DNA of 64,000 nucleotides from Nephrocerus scutellatus (Eukaryota; Arthropoda; Insecta; Diptera; Pipunculidae). The stretch spans positions 47,831,481 through 47,895,480 of the forward strand of contig OX352763.1 of NCBI GenBank assembly GCA_947095585.1, read 5' to 3'. The notes under the pieces were generated by a model. That model was not told where the DNA came from and ran no database searches. It saw only the letters and a list, made by a program, of their open reading frames with translations. The first letter of the stretch is position 1. Every line of letters begins with the position of its first letter. A program made the translations under genes and the position numbers. Below are positions 53,901 through 64,000 of this stretch, piece by piece.

Positions 53901-55789
53901 GCTTTACGTGCGGTTACACATTTTAAAATGTTCGCCGTTTTCGCTTTTTATTTTTTCATTTTTTTTTTTGTTGAACGTAAGTCCTCTAAGACAATTCGAT
54001 TAATACTGAACATGTGTGCCGCGCGTATAGCTTCGAATAGGATATTTATCATTTTGGGCACAACATCTGGTGGTGCCATCAAATTAAACGCATAAAACAA
54101 AGCCTTAAAAGACGCTACTACATACTCGTATATACTCGTACATATGTAGGTATATGTAATGGAAATCCCAATTTTGACGAGCCTCGTTTGCGTGGATTCT
54201 TATGAAAAACTAAAAATTGACGAAACCGCAACTAAATGTAATACACAAGGCACGAGTACGTTATTTCGTCCCTTGCTGGAGAAAAATGTAATTTGAATGC
54301 ACGGGGTGTTGGGAAAACTAAGAGAATGCGTATGAAGAACTTACTTATTTGTCTTACTTTTACCTCCTTATACATTAGATAAACAATGGTGGTTAGTACC
54401 GATTTCTTCTCGCTTACTAAAAAAATACACACAAATGCTGATCATCAGAACCAAAGACGCGGGAGACTCTCATATTAGCATAAAATAACTGGCCATTTGT
54501 ATTCAAAGGACGAATATGCGTATGGCTCCTTGAAACGGACCAGTACGCAACATATAAGCAGTCGTAGGAGCATATATGTATGATACGTATGTAAAAGTGA
54601 ATTGTCAATGCGTGCAATATAAGACTTACCAATCAGTCGACCCAGTTTTGTTGGTCGAGCGGATTTGGCGGTGTCATAGTGCTACATAGCATTAACAAAA
54701 AATTCGCCTTATTTTTTTCTTATACATATGAAGAATTTCCGTATTTGGAAAGGGTCACATTCGCATCCGAATAAGAGAAACTATATGCTCTGCACAAACA
54801 TATATAGCACAGTCGTGTACCGCCACGTTATGTAATAAAGAGTGTTTGTCAATAAGATGATGCTGAACTGAAGAAAAGAATAAACAAGGTGTGTTGCGTG
54901 CCATCATCAGAGCCAAAGGAGTTGTGAATGGACGACATACTCGACGGCCTACACACTTTGTCCGCGCCCGTGCTTCGAAGGTGTGCAAGAGCGCATGAGT
55001 GCGCGCCCGGCGATTTTATCTCATTTAAGCTGCGGTCGTTTTGTTCGTTTGCTTTTACGTTGATCGCGTATTGTGCGATTGGGTCCCGATTAATGCAACT
55101 TATTGCATTTAACCACACTATTAATTATTTTAATGAAATCATATCGAAAGCAATTTCAAAGCGATTATAAATTCCAGCCAAGGGGACGGTAGGATTTGCA
55201 TTCGCTGCACGCCCTGCTGGCTCACTACGAACATGCAATCGAATGATGTCACTATGTAGTTCGTTCGGTTCGCTACAAAGCTCGTTAGTTGGATGAAAAC
55301 AATGCGACGCTAATGTCGTCGTCTCTGTCACTGTCGGTCGGTGCTGGGTTCCCAAAGAAGCATGAGAACATATTGGCCTTTTTGCCTGATGCTGCAGCGG
55401 CTTCCATACGCAGTCCCAAAAATAATTAATTATGCTCTATCGATGCTGTCACCTAGTCTAGCCTAGAGACGCACAGATTATAGACGAACAGAGAGTGGGA
55501 AGGACAAACGATTTCGCATGTGTGGTGAAAAGTGGCTTCGTATGGCTGCAAAGTGCGGAAGCAAAACATGCGATGGAATGAAGCATTTGTTATTTAATTT
55601 AATGCAATTTTTGATATAGACGCGTAGGCTTAACAACGAATTTAATTAAAAATTACGATTTCGTATTTCGATTAGAATTGCCACTTTCTCCCTCTTTTCA
55701 TCACTCCATATCTTCTAATCATTCTTTCTTCTTTTCTATCCTTCATTCTATTTATACTTGTGTACATGCTTATATAAATATCTTTACAG
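47978..55789 (+). other. BCL11 intron 4 (7.8 kb)
   Basis: GTAAAA donor and tctttacag acceptor with a strong pyrimidine tract (tttcttcttttctatccttc). It contains one intact-looking SINE (49803-50103) and otherwise unique sequence with no recognised exon. Numerous short open frames here have no domain and are taken as chance. Confidence 0.85.
49790..50116 (+). mobile_element. tRNA-derived SINE with perfect 13-bp target duplication
   Basis: The body is 49803-50103 (301 bp). The head contains an RNA polymerase III A box (tggctcagtgg, 49808-49818) and B box (ggttcgaatcc, about 49849-49859) about 30 bp apart in a tRNA-like setting. A tRNA-unrelated body follows, then an (ATT)n tail. The direct repeats attaaaggataac at 49790-49802 and 50104-50116 match perfectly. 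It is the same family as 1590-1856. The intact promoter boxes, tail and target duplication mark it as young. It sits inside BCL11 intron 4 on the sense strand. Confidence 0.95.
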
Positions 55790-58323
55790 AACCCAGTAAT
55801 TACACCTGTTCGACTTGCAAGACCCGTCACAATTCCGCTTGGCGACTAATTCAACACGTCCAGAATTCACATGGTGTTAAAATCTATGTCGAGTTTTCGA
55901 CTTCTGCTATGGGCGATAGCACGACAGCTGCTCAAAGCTTAGCTGCAGTTTCATCTTTAGCGTCATCGTTGTCCTTGCTGTCATCGTCTTCGTCATCTTC
56001 TTCACTATCAACTTCATTGTCGTTATCGAATGTTTGTCATTTGACACAGAAAATTCCGACTAGTGCAAACTCCAGCAGTATAAGTGGAAACAGTTCCGTT
56101 TGCTCGACGTCGCCAGTAAATCGTGTTAATAACAGCCATTCGCATCACCAAAATCAGCATCCGCACCAGCACCAGTCACACCAACATCAACAGCACCAGC
56201 AACACCAGCAACTGCAGCATCAGCAAGCGCAGTTGCATAACCAGCAGCAGCAGCAGCAACAACAACAACAACAACAGCAAAGCAGCATTACAACAGTAAT
56301 GCAGACCGCTCAAAATTTGGCAGCAGCCGCTGCAATGCGTCATCATCCACTGCTGCCCCCGCCAGACATGCATGCAAATCCATTCAATCTGCTGAGAATG
56401 CCATTGGCACCACCACTCGCACAAGGTCCAGTAGTTCCTCCGGTCGCTCCTCTATTTTCGCGACCACATCCCGACCATCATTATCGAATGGAGCAGCTTG
56501 TCTCCGAACAATTCCGTCACCATGGCCTTAACTTAGCAGCAGCTGCAGTTGCTGCAGCGAACTCTTTGGCGGCGCCGCATAGCGGACTGTCATCAGTGAA
56601 TAGCACCACTCCAGTGAGTAATGCACAAGAACAACGTCCACCTTCGAGCAGTGGCAGTCGAGGCTCAGTGCCTCCGCCGGCGCCGCCTGCTGCCCAGCAA
56701 AGCACATCGAACCAACCAAACTTAAATCTTGAACCTCAGATGGATTTTTACTCGCAGCGATTGCGTCAGCTTGCAGGAACAACAAGTCCTGGAGCTGGAA
56801 CCATTGTTAACTCGAGCTCGCCGAGTCCACGACAAAAGCAATCGCCGAATTTCGCGAGCCCATCACCCTCTCAGCTACCTCCAACTCCGGTCACAAACAG
56901 CTCGCGTCCGCAGAGCTTAACACCACCGGAAAAAAGAAACGATCTTCTGCTCGCCGGGGAAAACAACGAGGTGCGTCAATTGAACAGTACTCCACGTTCG
57001 GCATCGACGCCACCAACAAAACCCAGCCAGGATGTTGTCTATTCGTGTGATTACTGTGAGAAGAAATTTCGCTTCGAGAACAACTTGATCATTCACCAGA
57101 GAGTACATACTGGAGAAAAACCATACAAATGCACCGCATGCGAATTCGAGTGCTCGCACATAAACAAGCTGAAGAAGCACATGCGAGTTCACAGGTCGCC
57201 GGAAGATGAAGTAAGCAATGCAGGCTCAGTTGAAACCATTGACGGTGAAGAATCAGAGGCCGAAGATGATTTGGCTGAAGAAGATGTCTTGGAGGAAGAC
57301 GAGGACGACGAAATGGACGATGGCGAAGAAGGGGAATACGAAGCCGAAGATCTCAGTGTAAGCAACCGAATGGACATGAAACGATGTAGTCTTAGTATGT
57401 CCACCAGCGGTCACACGTCTAATTCACTTGTCGGAGAACTCATGGACAAATTTGGTCTCTCGAACATCGCCCAGTACTCGGAAGCGTACAAGCAAGCGCT
57501 ACAAGAATCGGGCAACGCTTTGAAATTGCAACAGCTGACGAGCAAAGACCGTGACAATAACAACTCAACGAGTTCGACATTACCTACAATGTCTGACAAA
57601 CTCAATGGGCTTCCAGCAGCACTTCGATTGCGTGAAGAATTTGCTAAGAGCATGCTTCACTCGCAAGCTACACATGCACAGTCGCAGGTTCCGCTGTTCA
57701 ACCCCTTCGAAAACCCATTTGAAATGTCTAAACGGATGAAACTGGAAGGCTCCGACTGGTGGGGAATGTCAGCCCTGCATCGCAATGAATCACTGTACGA
57801 TAACTTGAAAATAAAACCACTTGGTCTAGGTTCCAACAACTCGTCCCTCCTTCAAAATCCAATGATCAAAAAGGACCACAAACGTAACGACACCTGTGAA
57901 TACTGTGGCAAAGTATTTAAGAATTGCTCTAATCTCACCGTCCACAGGCGAAGCCACACCGGCGAAAAGCCCTACAAATGCGAGCTATGCTCTTACGCCT
58001 GTGCGCAGAGTTCAAAACTGACGCGCCACATGAAAACGCATGGCCGCACGGGAAAAGATGTATACCGGTGCCGATTCTGTGATATGCCATTCAGTGTCCC
58101 GTCAACACTCGAGAAGCACATGCGGAAATGTGTAGTCAACCAAGGCAAAGCGGCAGCTGCCAACGCGGCAGCGGTCGGCCTGGCCCAATCTGGCCAACTG
58201 TCGTCACCATCCTCCCTTTCTCACCTCTCACAGCTGCCCATGATCTCCAGCAGTGGCAGTGTTGGCGCACTCACAGCCGACGACGACTCCAGCGCTTCAG
58301 CTGTCAGCAAAGATGGAGCATGA
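55790..58323 (+). CDS. CG9650: BCL11/CG9650 coding exon 5: main zinc-finger exon, to the stop
   Basis: The large terminal exon (844 codons plus stop TGA at 58321-58323), starting in phase 1 after tctttacag. The open frame extends upstream into the intron, but the splice site fixes the start. Residues use exon-1 numbering. In order it has a C2H2 finger (about 229-252, [19 protein letters not shown]); Ser-rich and His/Gln-rich stretches with 13 consecutive Gln (56242-56280); NPFNLLRMP (421-429); [17 protein letters not shown] (from 542); a C2H2 pair (644-692) joined by HTGEKPYKC; an acidic tract (711-747); and three C-terminal fingers (927-1005, start [20 protein letters not shown]). These C-terminal fingers are nearly identical to vertebrate BCL11, where they bind DNA (TGACCA-type sites). 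The last finger ends H-x3-Cys (HMRKC) where vertebrates have His. The protein ends SAVSKDGA. Confidence 0.96.
56242..56280 (+). repeat. CAG/CAA repeat encoding 13 glutamines
   Basis: In-frame run of CAG and CAA codons in the BCL11 exon. It is flanked by further His/Gln-rich sequence (56140-56240). The mixed codons suggest a fairly stable tract. Confidence 0.95.
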
Positions 58324-58434
58324 CTTTATCCGAATTGGGGGGTTGGCTATCATCCCCATCATGGACTGCATTACCATCACCACCACCATCACCAGATGCC
58401 GCCTTCCTCCCGGGTCTTGTCACGCATATTCTAG
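58324..58434 (+). other. In-frame open extension after the BCL11 stop codon
   Basis: After TGA followed by C (TGA CTT) the frame stays open for 36 codons to a TAG at 58432-58434. It reads LYPNWGVGYHPHHG, then a short gap and HYHHHHHHQMPPSSRVLSRIF. The His codons alternate CAT and CAC, as in real coding sequence. TGA followed by C is the most readthrough-prone stop context in flies. The extension could be translated by readthrough, or be a former C-terminus lost by mutation. Confidence 0.4.
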
Positions 58435-58466
58435 GACCTCACTGCAGCTGCACTCACCAGTCATCG

Positions 58467-58474
58467 TGTAAATA
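58467..58474 (+). promoter_or_regulatory. Pumilio-type element 1 (TGTAAATA)
   Basis: Exact match to the Pumilio recognition element UGUANAUA in the proximal 3' UTR, 144 bp after the stop. Confidence 0.55.
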
Positions 58475-58521
58475 GAAGTCTTATTCCCCTCCTCGTTATA
58501 CCATCAACAAAGAAACCCACA

Positions 58522-58529
58522 TGTAAATA
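58522..58529 (+). promoter_or_regulatory. Pumilio-type element 2 (TGTAAATA)
   Basis: A second exact copy 55 bp after the first, both followed by GAA (TGTAAATAGAA). Paired sites fit a mRNA regulated by Pumilio, but binding is not shown by sequence alone. Confidence 0.55.
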
Positions 58530-60727
58530 GAAAAACCGAGTTATCTGACCGTTCGCTCGCTTTCTTACTATCTGAAGACGAGAAGATATACCAACTTTTA
58601 AAGTTGAAACGCAACCAAATAGGTTATAAATTTATATACATACGTATAATATGATAGTAGAATTACATATATTTGTACATTATCCTGATTTTGTTCGCAA
58701 ACAACCAGAGGCATATAATACCAAAGCAATGATTTATTGAAAACAACAAAAGAGCCCAACCCAACAAATCTTTTCGTATTATTCAAAAAGGCGATCCCTA
58801 GTAATTAGTGGTCAATAAGTACCGAAAATCTACAAAATCGGAAGAATAATGCAGTTCAGAATATCATAGACTATCTGTTAGTGTACCTAAAATAGTAACA
58901 TTATTGTGTATATTATAAATTATACTTGTAATTATTTCGCAAGAGACTCGTAATGTTCCAAATGTGTGTACTTTGTAAAAAAAAAAAACAAACAAAAAAA
59001 TCAAATAAACGAAACAAAATCCTAATTATGTATTTTATTATTATTACTATTATTAATTATATTTTTATTATTATTATTTGATTATATATGAACGCGCTTT
59101 AGATATTATTCGTTATTTTTTATTCTATTAATTAGAAGAAGAAGAAGTAGAAGAGTAAAAAGAAACACATGCAAAAATGAGTGTTAATGTATCTAACTAA
59201 TCCACCTAGTTTTATTGAGAAATACAAAAAAAATCATTATTGTGTTTTTTTTTAAATGAAGCAAAAAAAAGTCACTTGTTGTTTTTTAAAAAGTTAATTT
59301 TGGAAATAATAATAATTTTTTTTAAATTATAAATTTCTATGTAATATTTTGTATTTAAGATTTTGAGTATTTGTATTAAGACTGACTGATTAAAAAAATA
59401 ATTACATTGTTTATTTCGATTCGTTGTTTGTTGTTGATTTTTGTTGCTTAATTGCAGTTGCTCTTGCAAGCGAATACAATCTCGATAGGTGTGTCGCGTA
59501 TTATTAAAGTTTTTCTGTTTCTTTGGATTGTTTGTCTTTTGTTCTTCTTGCAAAATAATTTGTTTAGTTTTATTTGCTGACTGCTGTAAAATACGAAACC
59601 AAAATTAAAACTTTAGAAATTATTGCACGCTACTTGTTTGTACATTTTTTTTTCGAAACCAGGTAGGTAATCGTTCAGTTCTACAAATGACTGAGTTGCA
59701 ACTCAACGTTGTATCGAAATCGTGATTGTTTTTACTCCCCTGGAATACGACACATGTACGTCGTAGAGTGACTCGCATTTACCAATACATTAACACATAC
59801 AATTTTACCTAAATACAAAATGTACAAAACTGATCTTTATATGTGAACATTTATAAACTTACGTGAATGTACAATATAAAAGGAAAACACAAATTACAAG
59901 TAATTGTCAGAAGAAAATATTTTTTTTTAATTACAAATATTTCATGTTATTTAATTAACACAAATAAACAAACAAATCAATTACAATTGTTCTCTAAGGA
60001 CGAAAAGAAATCAACTTACGAATTTCCAATAGCAAACACTTTACAACTTACAAATATATAATACAATTAAGAACGCAAACAGGAAAACATTAATAATACA
60101 ACTGATACAAATACAAAGACAACAAATTGTATTTTTTTTTTAGTTTTATAGGTATGCGTAGGAAGTGTAAATTCTGAATAATACAAGAAAGTTGTTTACC
60201 AATAATAAATAAGAAAACAAACTAAAATTATAATAGTAGTAATGAACTAATATAAAATGAATTATTCATCTAGTAAATTACAGAACGAAGCTACAATATA
60301 ATTTATTGCAGTCCCATTTATTAATATGTAATTAGGAAATTATAAGAAGAATTATTACTACTGCGATTAAAAACAAATTAAAAAAATTAAAAGTTAAAGA
60401 CAAAAAACAAATAGCTACCACTATAATTTTTAGAAAAATGAAAAAAATATTACCTATAACAACATAAATAATGTAAAAATTAAATTTTAAAATTTAAAAA
60501 ATTGTACTAATCAATTGTAGAAGGGTATCGAGACAAAATTCCAGCATTCCTAAAAAATTAAAGGAAAACAATTAGCATATTATAAAGTGAAAAACTAATT
60601 TTATTAATAAATGTCTGTGTTATATGAGCGAAAATTGTGTAAAATAGAAATTGAAATGAAACGCAAAACATTTCAACCAACAAACAAACAAACAAAAACA
60701 TTACATAAAACAAAAAATCAAAAAATG

Positions 60728-60785
60728 AATAAAACATATTAAAATCTTGAATTGTGTTATTGTACTTTTTGTTTTGTTGGTCCTG
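60728..60785 (+). terminator. Poly(A) signal and GU-rich downstream element of BCL11
   Basis: AATAAA at 60728-60733 is followed by a G/T-rich stretch (ttgtgttattgtactttttg and tttgttgg) at about 60752-60782. Cleavage is expected near 60745-60755. Repeat-derived DNA begins shortly downstream, which supports this as the distal end of the gene. Confidence 0.6.
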
Positions 60786-60837
60786 CCAACTTCAAACCAC
60801 TTCTGGTTTGCAATTAGTAGTTCGCGCATCTGAACAT

Positions 60838-60886
60838 CATCATCATCAGTATCAACATTATCATTATAGGTGGCTCTACAACTACA
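60838..60886 (-). mobile_element. RTE 3'-end relic
   Basis: Minus strand: gttgtagagccacctataat followed by a degenerate ATG/ATT trinucleotide tail. The same junction (gttgtagagccaactatgat) marks the 3' end of the RTE copy at 4857. Only the last ~20 bp and the tail remain. Confidence 0.55.
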
Positions 60887-60889
60887 GTC

Positions 60890-61030
60890 CTCCTGGCATC
60901 CCCGCAAAAAAAGTTGTTGGTCACTCTATGTGTTCCGTTCCGTATATGGTGCATTGTGTGGAGCGTTTGACTGGAATATAGATGGCTTTGGTTCGAATCT
61001 CCCAAGATTTTTTTTTTACTTTTCAAATAT
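60890..61030 (+). mobile_element. tRNA-like SINE head, candidate
   Basis: A B-box-like ggttcgaatctccc at about 60990-61003 is preceded by a tRNA-like stretch (ggtgcattgtgtggagcgtt) and followed by a T-rich run. The A box is weak. Its head resembles that of the next feature. It is probably a decayed SINE different from the 49.8-kb family. Confidence 0.4.
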
Positions 61031-61119
61031 CTCTAAAGTTCTCGGATTGTGGAATTGCTCAGAAGCCCACTTGTCTGTATACGAGTATGTATAGAGAGTA
61101 GAAAAAATTTACTGTTGAT

Positions 61120-61230
61120 CTGTTGTTTCGTGGCGTAGTGATAAGAGTGTTTAACTTGACTAGAGGTAGATAGAGGAGCGAATCTCCAAGAGGTTTTTAA
61201 TTTGAAGTGAACCTTTTTTACAGAGGGGGC
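61120..61230 (+). mobile_element. Second tRNA-like SINE head, candidate
   Basis: tcgtggcgtagtgataagag looks like an A box (tggcgtagtg), and ggagcgaatctccaagag looks like a degenerate B box about 50 bp later. It then runs into non-repetitive sequence. It lies 130-200 bp from a similar structure, possibly a duplicated insertion. Confidence 0.4.
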
Positions 61231-61379
61231 TAAAATTTTCAAGCGTTACACTGTTATTACTCTGTTGTTCACTTTTGTTTTTGTTTTATGCCTCGTTTTC
61301 TATAGTTATATGTTATATGTATAAAACTATATATGTATATAACTACAAATATAATTATATATATTTATATATATAATCT

Positions 61380-61500
61380 ACTGTACGTGTGTATGTCACT
61401 GAACTCCTCCTAAACGGCTGGACCGAGTTCAATGAATTTTTTTGTATGCGTTTAGGTGACGCCCTGGATGGTTTAGATTCACAAATCAGCGCTGGTATCG
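61380..61500 (+). mobile_element. Head of a dispersed element with AAACGGCTGGACCGA signature
   Basis: tgtgtatgtcactgaactcc then tcctaaacggctggaccgag and gacgccctggatggttt. It is related to 4680-4850. It directly precedes and probably belongs to the tandem array below. Confidence 0.55.
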
Positions 61501-61504
61501 TTTT

Positions 61505-62150
61505 TTTCCGAACCAAGCCATTTTCCAAGCGATTCGTATGAAACTCGGAATGTAGGACTAATATGCGACTTTAAGATTTGTTCCTATGAAAATTCTGTGG
61601 TCTCGGACTCGGAATGTAGGACTAATATGCGACTATAAGATTTGTTCCTATGGAAATTCTGGGATCTGGCCAATACTGTCTGGAACTTTGGGAACCACGC
61701 CATTTCCCAAGCGATTCGTATGGAACTCGGAATGTAGGACTAATATGCACTATAAGATTTGTTCCTATGGAAATTCTGAGATTTGGCCAATAGGGTCTGG
61801 AACTTTGGGAACCAACCCATTTCCCAAGCGATTCGTATGAAACTCGGAATGTAGGACTAAGATCCGACTAAAAGATTTGTTTCTATGGAAATTCTGGGAT
61901 CTTGCCAATACGGTCTGGAACTTTGGGAACCACGCCATTTCCCAAGCGAATGTAGGACTAATGCGACTAAAAGATTTGTTCCTTAAAACTCTGGGATTTG
62001 GCCAATAGGGTCTGGAATTTTCAATAGAATAGGGTCAATGGAATTTTTTCCTATGGAAATTCTGGGATCTGGCCAATAGGGTCTGGCATTTTTTGGAACT
62101 ATGCCATTTCTCAAGCGATTCGTATGAAATTCGGTATGTAAAAAGTTTCA
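61505..62150. repeat. ~117-bp tandem repeat array, about five units
   Basis: The block ggaatgtaggactaatatgc recurs at about 61547, 61611, 61729, 61846 and 61948. The two full intervals are 118 and 117 bp; the first is a partial unit and the last carries a deletion. Units also share agatttgttcctatggaaat, tctggaactttgggaaccac and catttcccaagcgattcgta. The 84-codon open frame at 61586 merely reflects the repeat. It is probably the body of a non-autonomous transposon. Confidence 0.92.
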
Positions 62151-62159
62151 CTTCAACCG

Positions 62160-62890
62160 GGCGTAAAAGTTACACGCACACTTTTTTTAACTATAGTAAA
62201 TACGGGAAAATGCAGGTGGTTCATCTTCATTACTGGATATGTTCTATCCACTTAATATACGTTTTCATAAATAGTTTAGATATCACACAAGCTCTTGTCC
62301 AGTCTCCAGTCTCATGGGCCATTTCTTTCTTTTGAATGTGGATTAGTGTTGAAATGGCCCGCAATGACGATGAGTTTGATAACAAAAGATTTTAGTATCA
62401 AATAAATCGAGTTCAATTTTGTGAACTTGAGTTCAGTATTTATGCACTCAGTGCGATTTTTTCAATCAAAAGAACGCCACATAGCTAACAATTGAATGTT
62501 GAATTTTAGCGTAAGCGATTTTGACAGTTTTTGTCAAGACAAAAATGTTGTGGTTTAATGCGTCCCTGTACTTTTTGTGTGTTTGATCTCTGTGGGTGAT
62601 TTGTGTGCCAATTTACTCTTTTACTCATTTTACTACATAAAGAAGAACAGACCTAATATATAAAACAAGACTGGCTGACAAAACCTTTTGTTCTGTATTA
62701 GAAAGTAAAACAATTTAATTACCAAATATTTTTTTAATATTTTTAGAATAAATGAAGACCCGTGCAATTGCACAAAATATATTTTTTCATGCATATGTTG
62801 TTGTGTTCCATTATATCTACGCAAGAACGATTATGAACTTATACTAAGTTGTGTTATTTTATAAGTCTTATAATACTCTTTTGGGTATAA
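62160..62890. other. Unique AT-rich spacer
   Basis: No gene or repeat boundary is recognised. Only short chance frames are present. Confidence 0.5.
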
Positions 62891-62895
62891 TGGAA

Positions 62896-64000
62896 AATAA
62901 TCGAAAGAGACATTTGACATCAGATGTCAAATTTGAAAATGCTTAGATCATTTTATTCTGAACACGCTCATACTCTGAGCAAATAAGAAAAATGAGCATT
63001 TTTCTTGGGAACACTTTGACTGCTCTGAACTAATTTATGAAAACACCAAATGACAGAATATTGTGAAAACTTGTTGTTCTATGTGTAAGTTGATATCGAT
63101 AACAAAAAACGACATCAATAAAAATACAATTCAGTAAATAAAAATGTAAGTTGAAGTAAGCATAAAACATTTATGTCTCGTTTCATTTGCTGGGTTCATT
63201 TGTGCGTGAGCTAAGATTTCTCTCTCTCTCCACAACCAAAACCAAACAGCGCAGCCGACTGCGCAGCACACACCGCACACAGTCATTAAAGTACGACGAT
63301 ATTCTGATGGCACAATATGAAATTAAAAAAAAACAACCCATAAAAATACAATTTTTCATGTAAATTCTCTAATAGGAGATGGGTATGTGTAAAAATTTGA
63401 AGAAAATCAAGCTAATTTTTAAAAAATGTATATGGGCATACCTCGGACCTCAGGGCCACACTCCAAAAACTTTACAAAAAATGTTATCCATCGGAGACGT
63501 ATATAAAATTTAAAAAAAATCGGGTTACGTTTTTTAAAAAATTTGTTGAGGCCCCATGACCTTCCAACCTTGTCTCCAAATTTTTTGCAAAAAGTGTTGC
63601 CCATCGGAGATACACACGTATATAAAATTTAAAAAAAAAAACGGGTTAATTTTTTTAAAATAATTTTTGGGGCCCAATGACCCTGGGGCCCGGGGTCTTC
63701 AAATTTTTTACAAAAAGTTTTGTCTGTCGGAGATACACATGTTTATTAAATTTGACGAAAATCGGGTTAATTTTTTTAAAAAAAAGTTATGGGGCCCCAC
63801 GAACCCGGGCCCGGGGTCTCCAAATTTTTTACAAAAAGTGTTGTCTATCGGAGATACACATGTGTATTAAATTTGAAGAAAATCGGGATAATTTTTTTAA
63901 AAAAAGTTATGGGGCCCCACGAACCCGGGCCCGGGGTCTCCAAAATTTTTACAAGAAGTGTTGTATATCAGAAATACACATGTGCATAAAATTTAAAGAA
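62896..64000 (-). mobile_element. Foldback-like element, copy D (continues past the window)
   Basis: The central block (cgaaagagacatttgacatc to ctttgactgctctgaactaa, 62900-63030) matches copy B closely. It is followed by the same tgacagaatattgtgaaaac segment and then tandem units from about 63400 to the end (ggggccc.gaacccgggcccg, tctccaaa-ttttttacaa, cggagatacacatgtgtatt). The last two units, ending near 63950, are almost identical, pointing to recent unit duplication. The right terminus is outside the window. Confidence 0.8.

Larger units (their letters stand above)
58324..60750 (+). other. BCL11 3' UTR (inferred)
   Basis: AT-rich DNA with many A/T homopolymers and no long open frame of any recognisable family. 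AATAAA hexamers occur at 59004, 59963, 60204, 60606 and 60728, so shorter alternative 3' ends are possible. The last one has the best downstream context. About 2.4 kb in length. Confidence 0.65.

Noticed and set aside
55678..55789. N-terminal extension of the large BCL11 open frame (37 codons before the acceptor)
   Set aside because: It begins at TTG, not ATG, and is the pyrimidine-rich end of intron 4. The tctttacag acceptor at 55789 and the matching phase with exon 4 show that translation enters at 55790.
58128..58475. 115-codon open frame overlapping the end of BCL11
   Set aside because: It lies in a different frame over the conserved zinc finger and is a shadow of the true coding sequence.
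59272..59553. 93-codon minus-strand open frame in the 3' UTR
   Set aside because: Composed almost entirely of K, N, Q and I codons from A/T-rich low-complexity DNA.

Overview
The window is animal nuclear DNA, almost certainly from a higher fly (brachyceran Diptera). It is AT-rich, has very short introns (62 and 66 bp) beside very long ones (7.8 and 10.6 kb), and its only intact protein-coding gene is the insect orthologue of vertebrate BCL11A/BCL11B (Drosophila CG9650). A tephritid-like species is plausible from the transposon load, but that is a guess.

Layout. 1-36,000 is a gene-poor flank with no convincing host gene. Its left part (0.5-20.7 kb) is a graveyard of decayed mobile elements. 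It holds two fragments of RNase H-bearing non-LTR retrotransposons, three minus-strand pieces of RTE/CFDP2-like retrotransposons, a tRNA-derived SINE, arrays of ~120-bp and ~153-bp tandem repeats, a foldback-like element inserted into one RTE copy, and a 1.8-kb element with inverted ends and intron-like interruptions. 20.7-36.0 kb is mostly unique non-coding sequence, except for an unexplained two-frame coding-like patch at 24.1-24.9 kb.

36,600-60,750 (+ strand) is the BCL11/CG9650 gene. I can assemble five coding exons, with exon 1 inferred: 36600-36642, 47220-47375, 47442-47624, 47687-47977 and 55790-58323. Every junction falls after the first base of a codon (phase 1), giving a 1068-residue protein. 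It has an N-terminal CCHC finger, a C2H2 finger, Ser/His/Gln-rich linkers, a central finger pair, an acidic tract and three C-terminal fingers. This is the BCL11 architecture of a sequence-specific nuclear transcription regulator. The first intron carries further repeats, including a 153-bp MITE with perfect 26-bp ends and a broken histone H4 fragment. The fourth intron contains a well-preserved SINE with a perfect 13-bp target duplication. The 3' UTR is AT-rich, has two Pumilio-type motifs near its start, and ends near 60.75 kb.

60.8-64.0 kb is again repeat-rich: an RTE tail relic, tRNA-like SINE heads, a ~117-bp tandem array and another foldback-family copy running off the window end.

The points most worth a second look are a possible stop-codon readthrough (or recently lost C-terminus) of the BCL11 protein into a 36-codon His-rich extension, the histone H4 fragment in intron 1, the nested foldback/MITE structures, the 1.8-kb unclassified element and the 24.1-24.9 kb coding-like patch.
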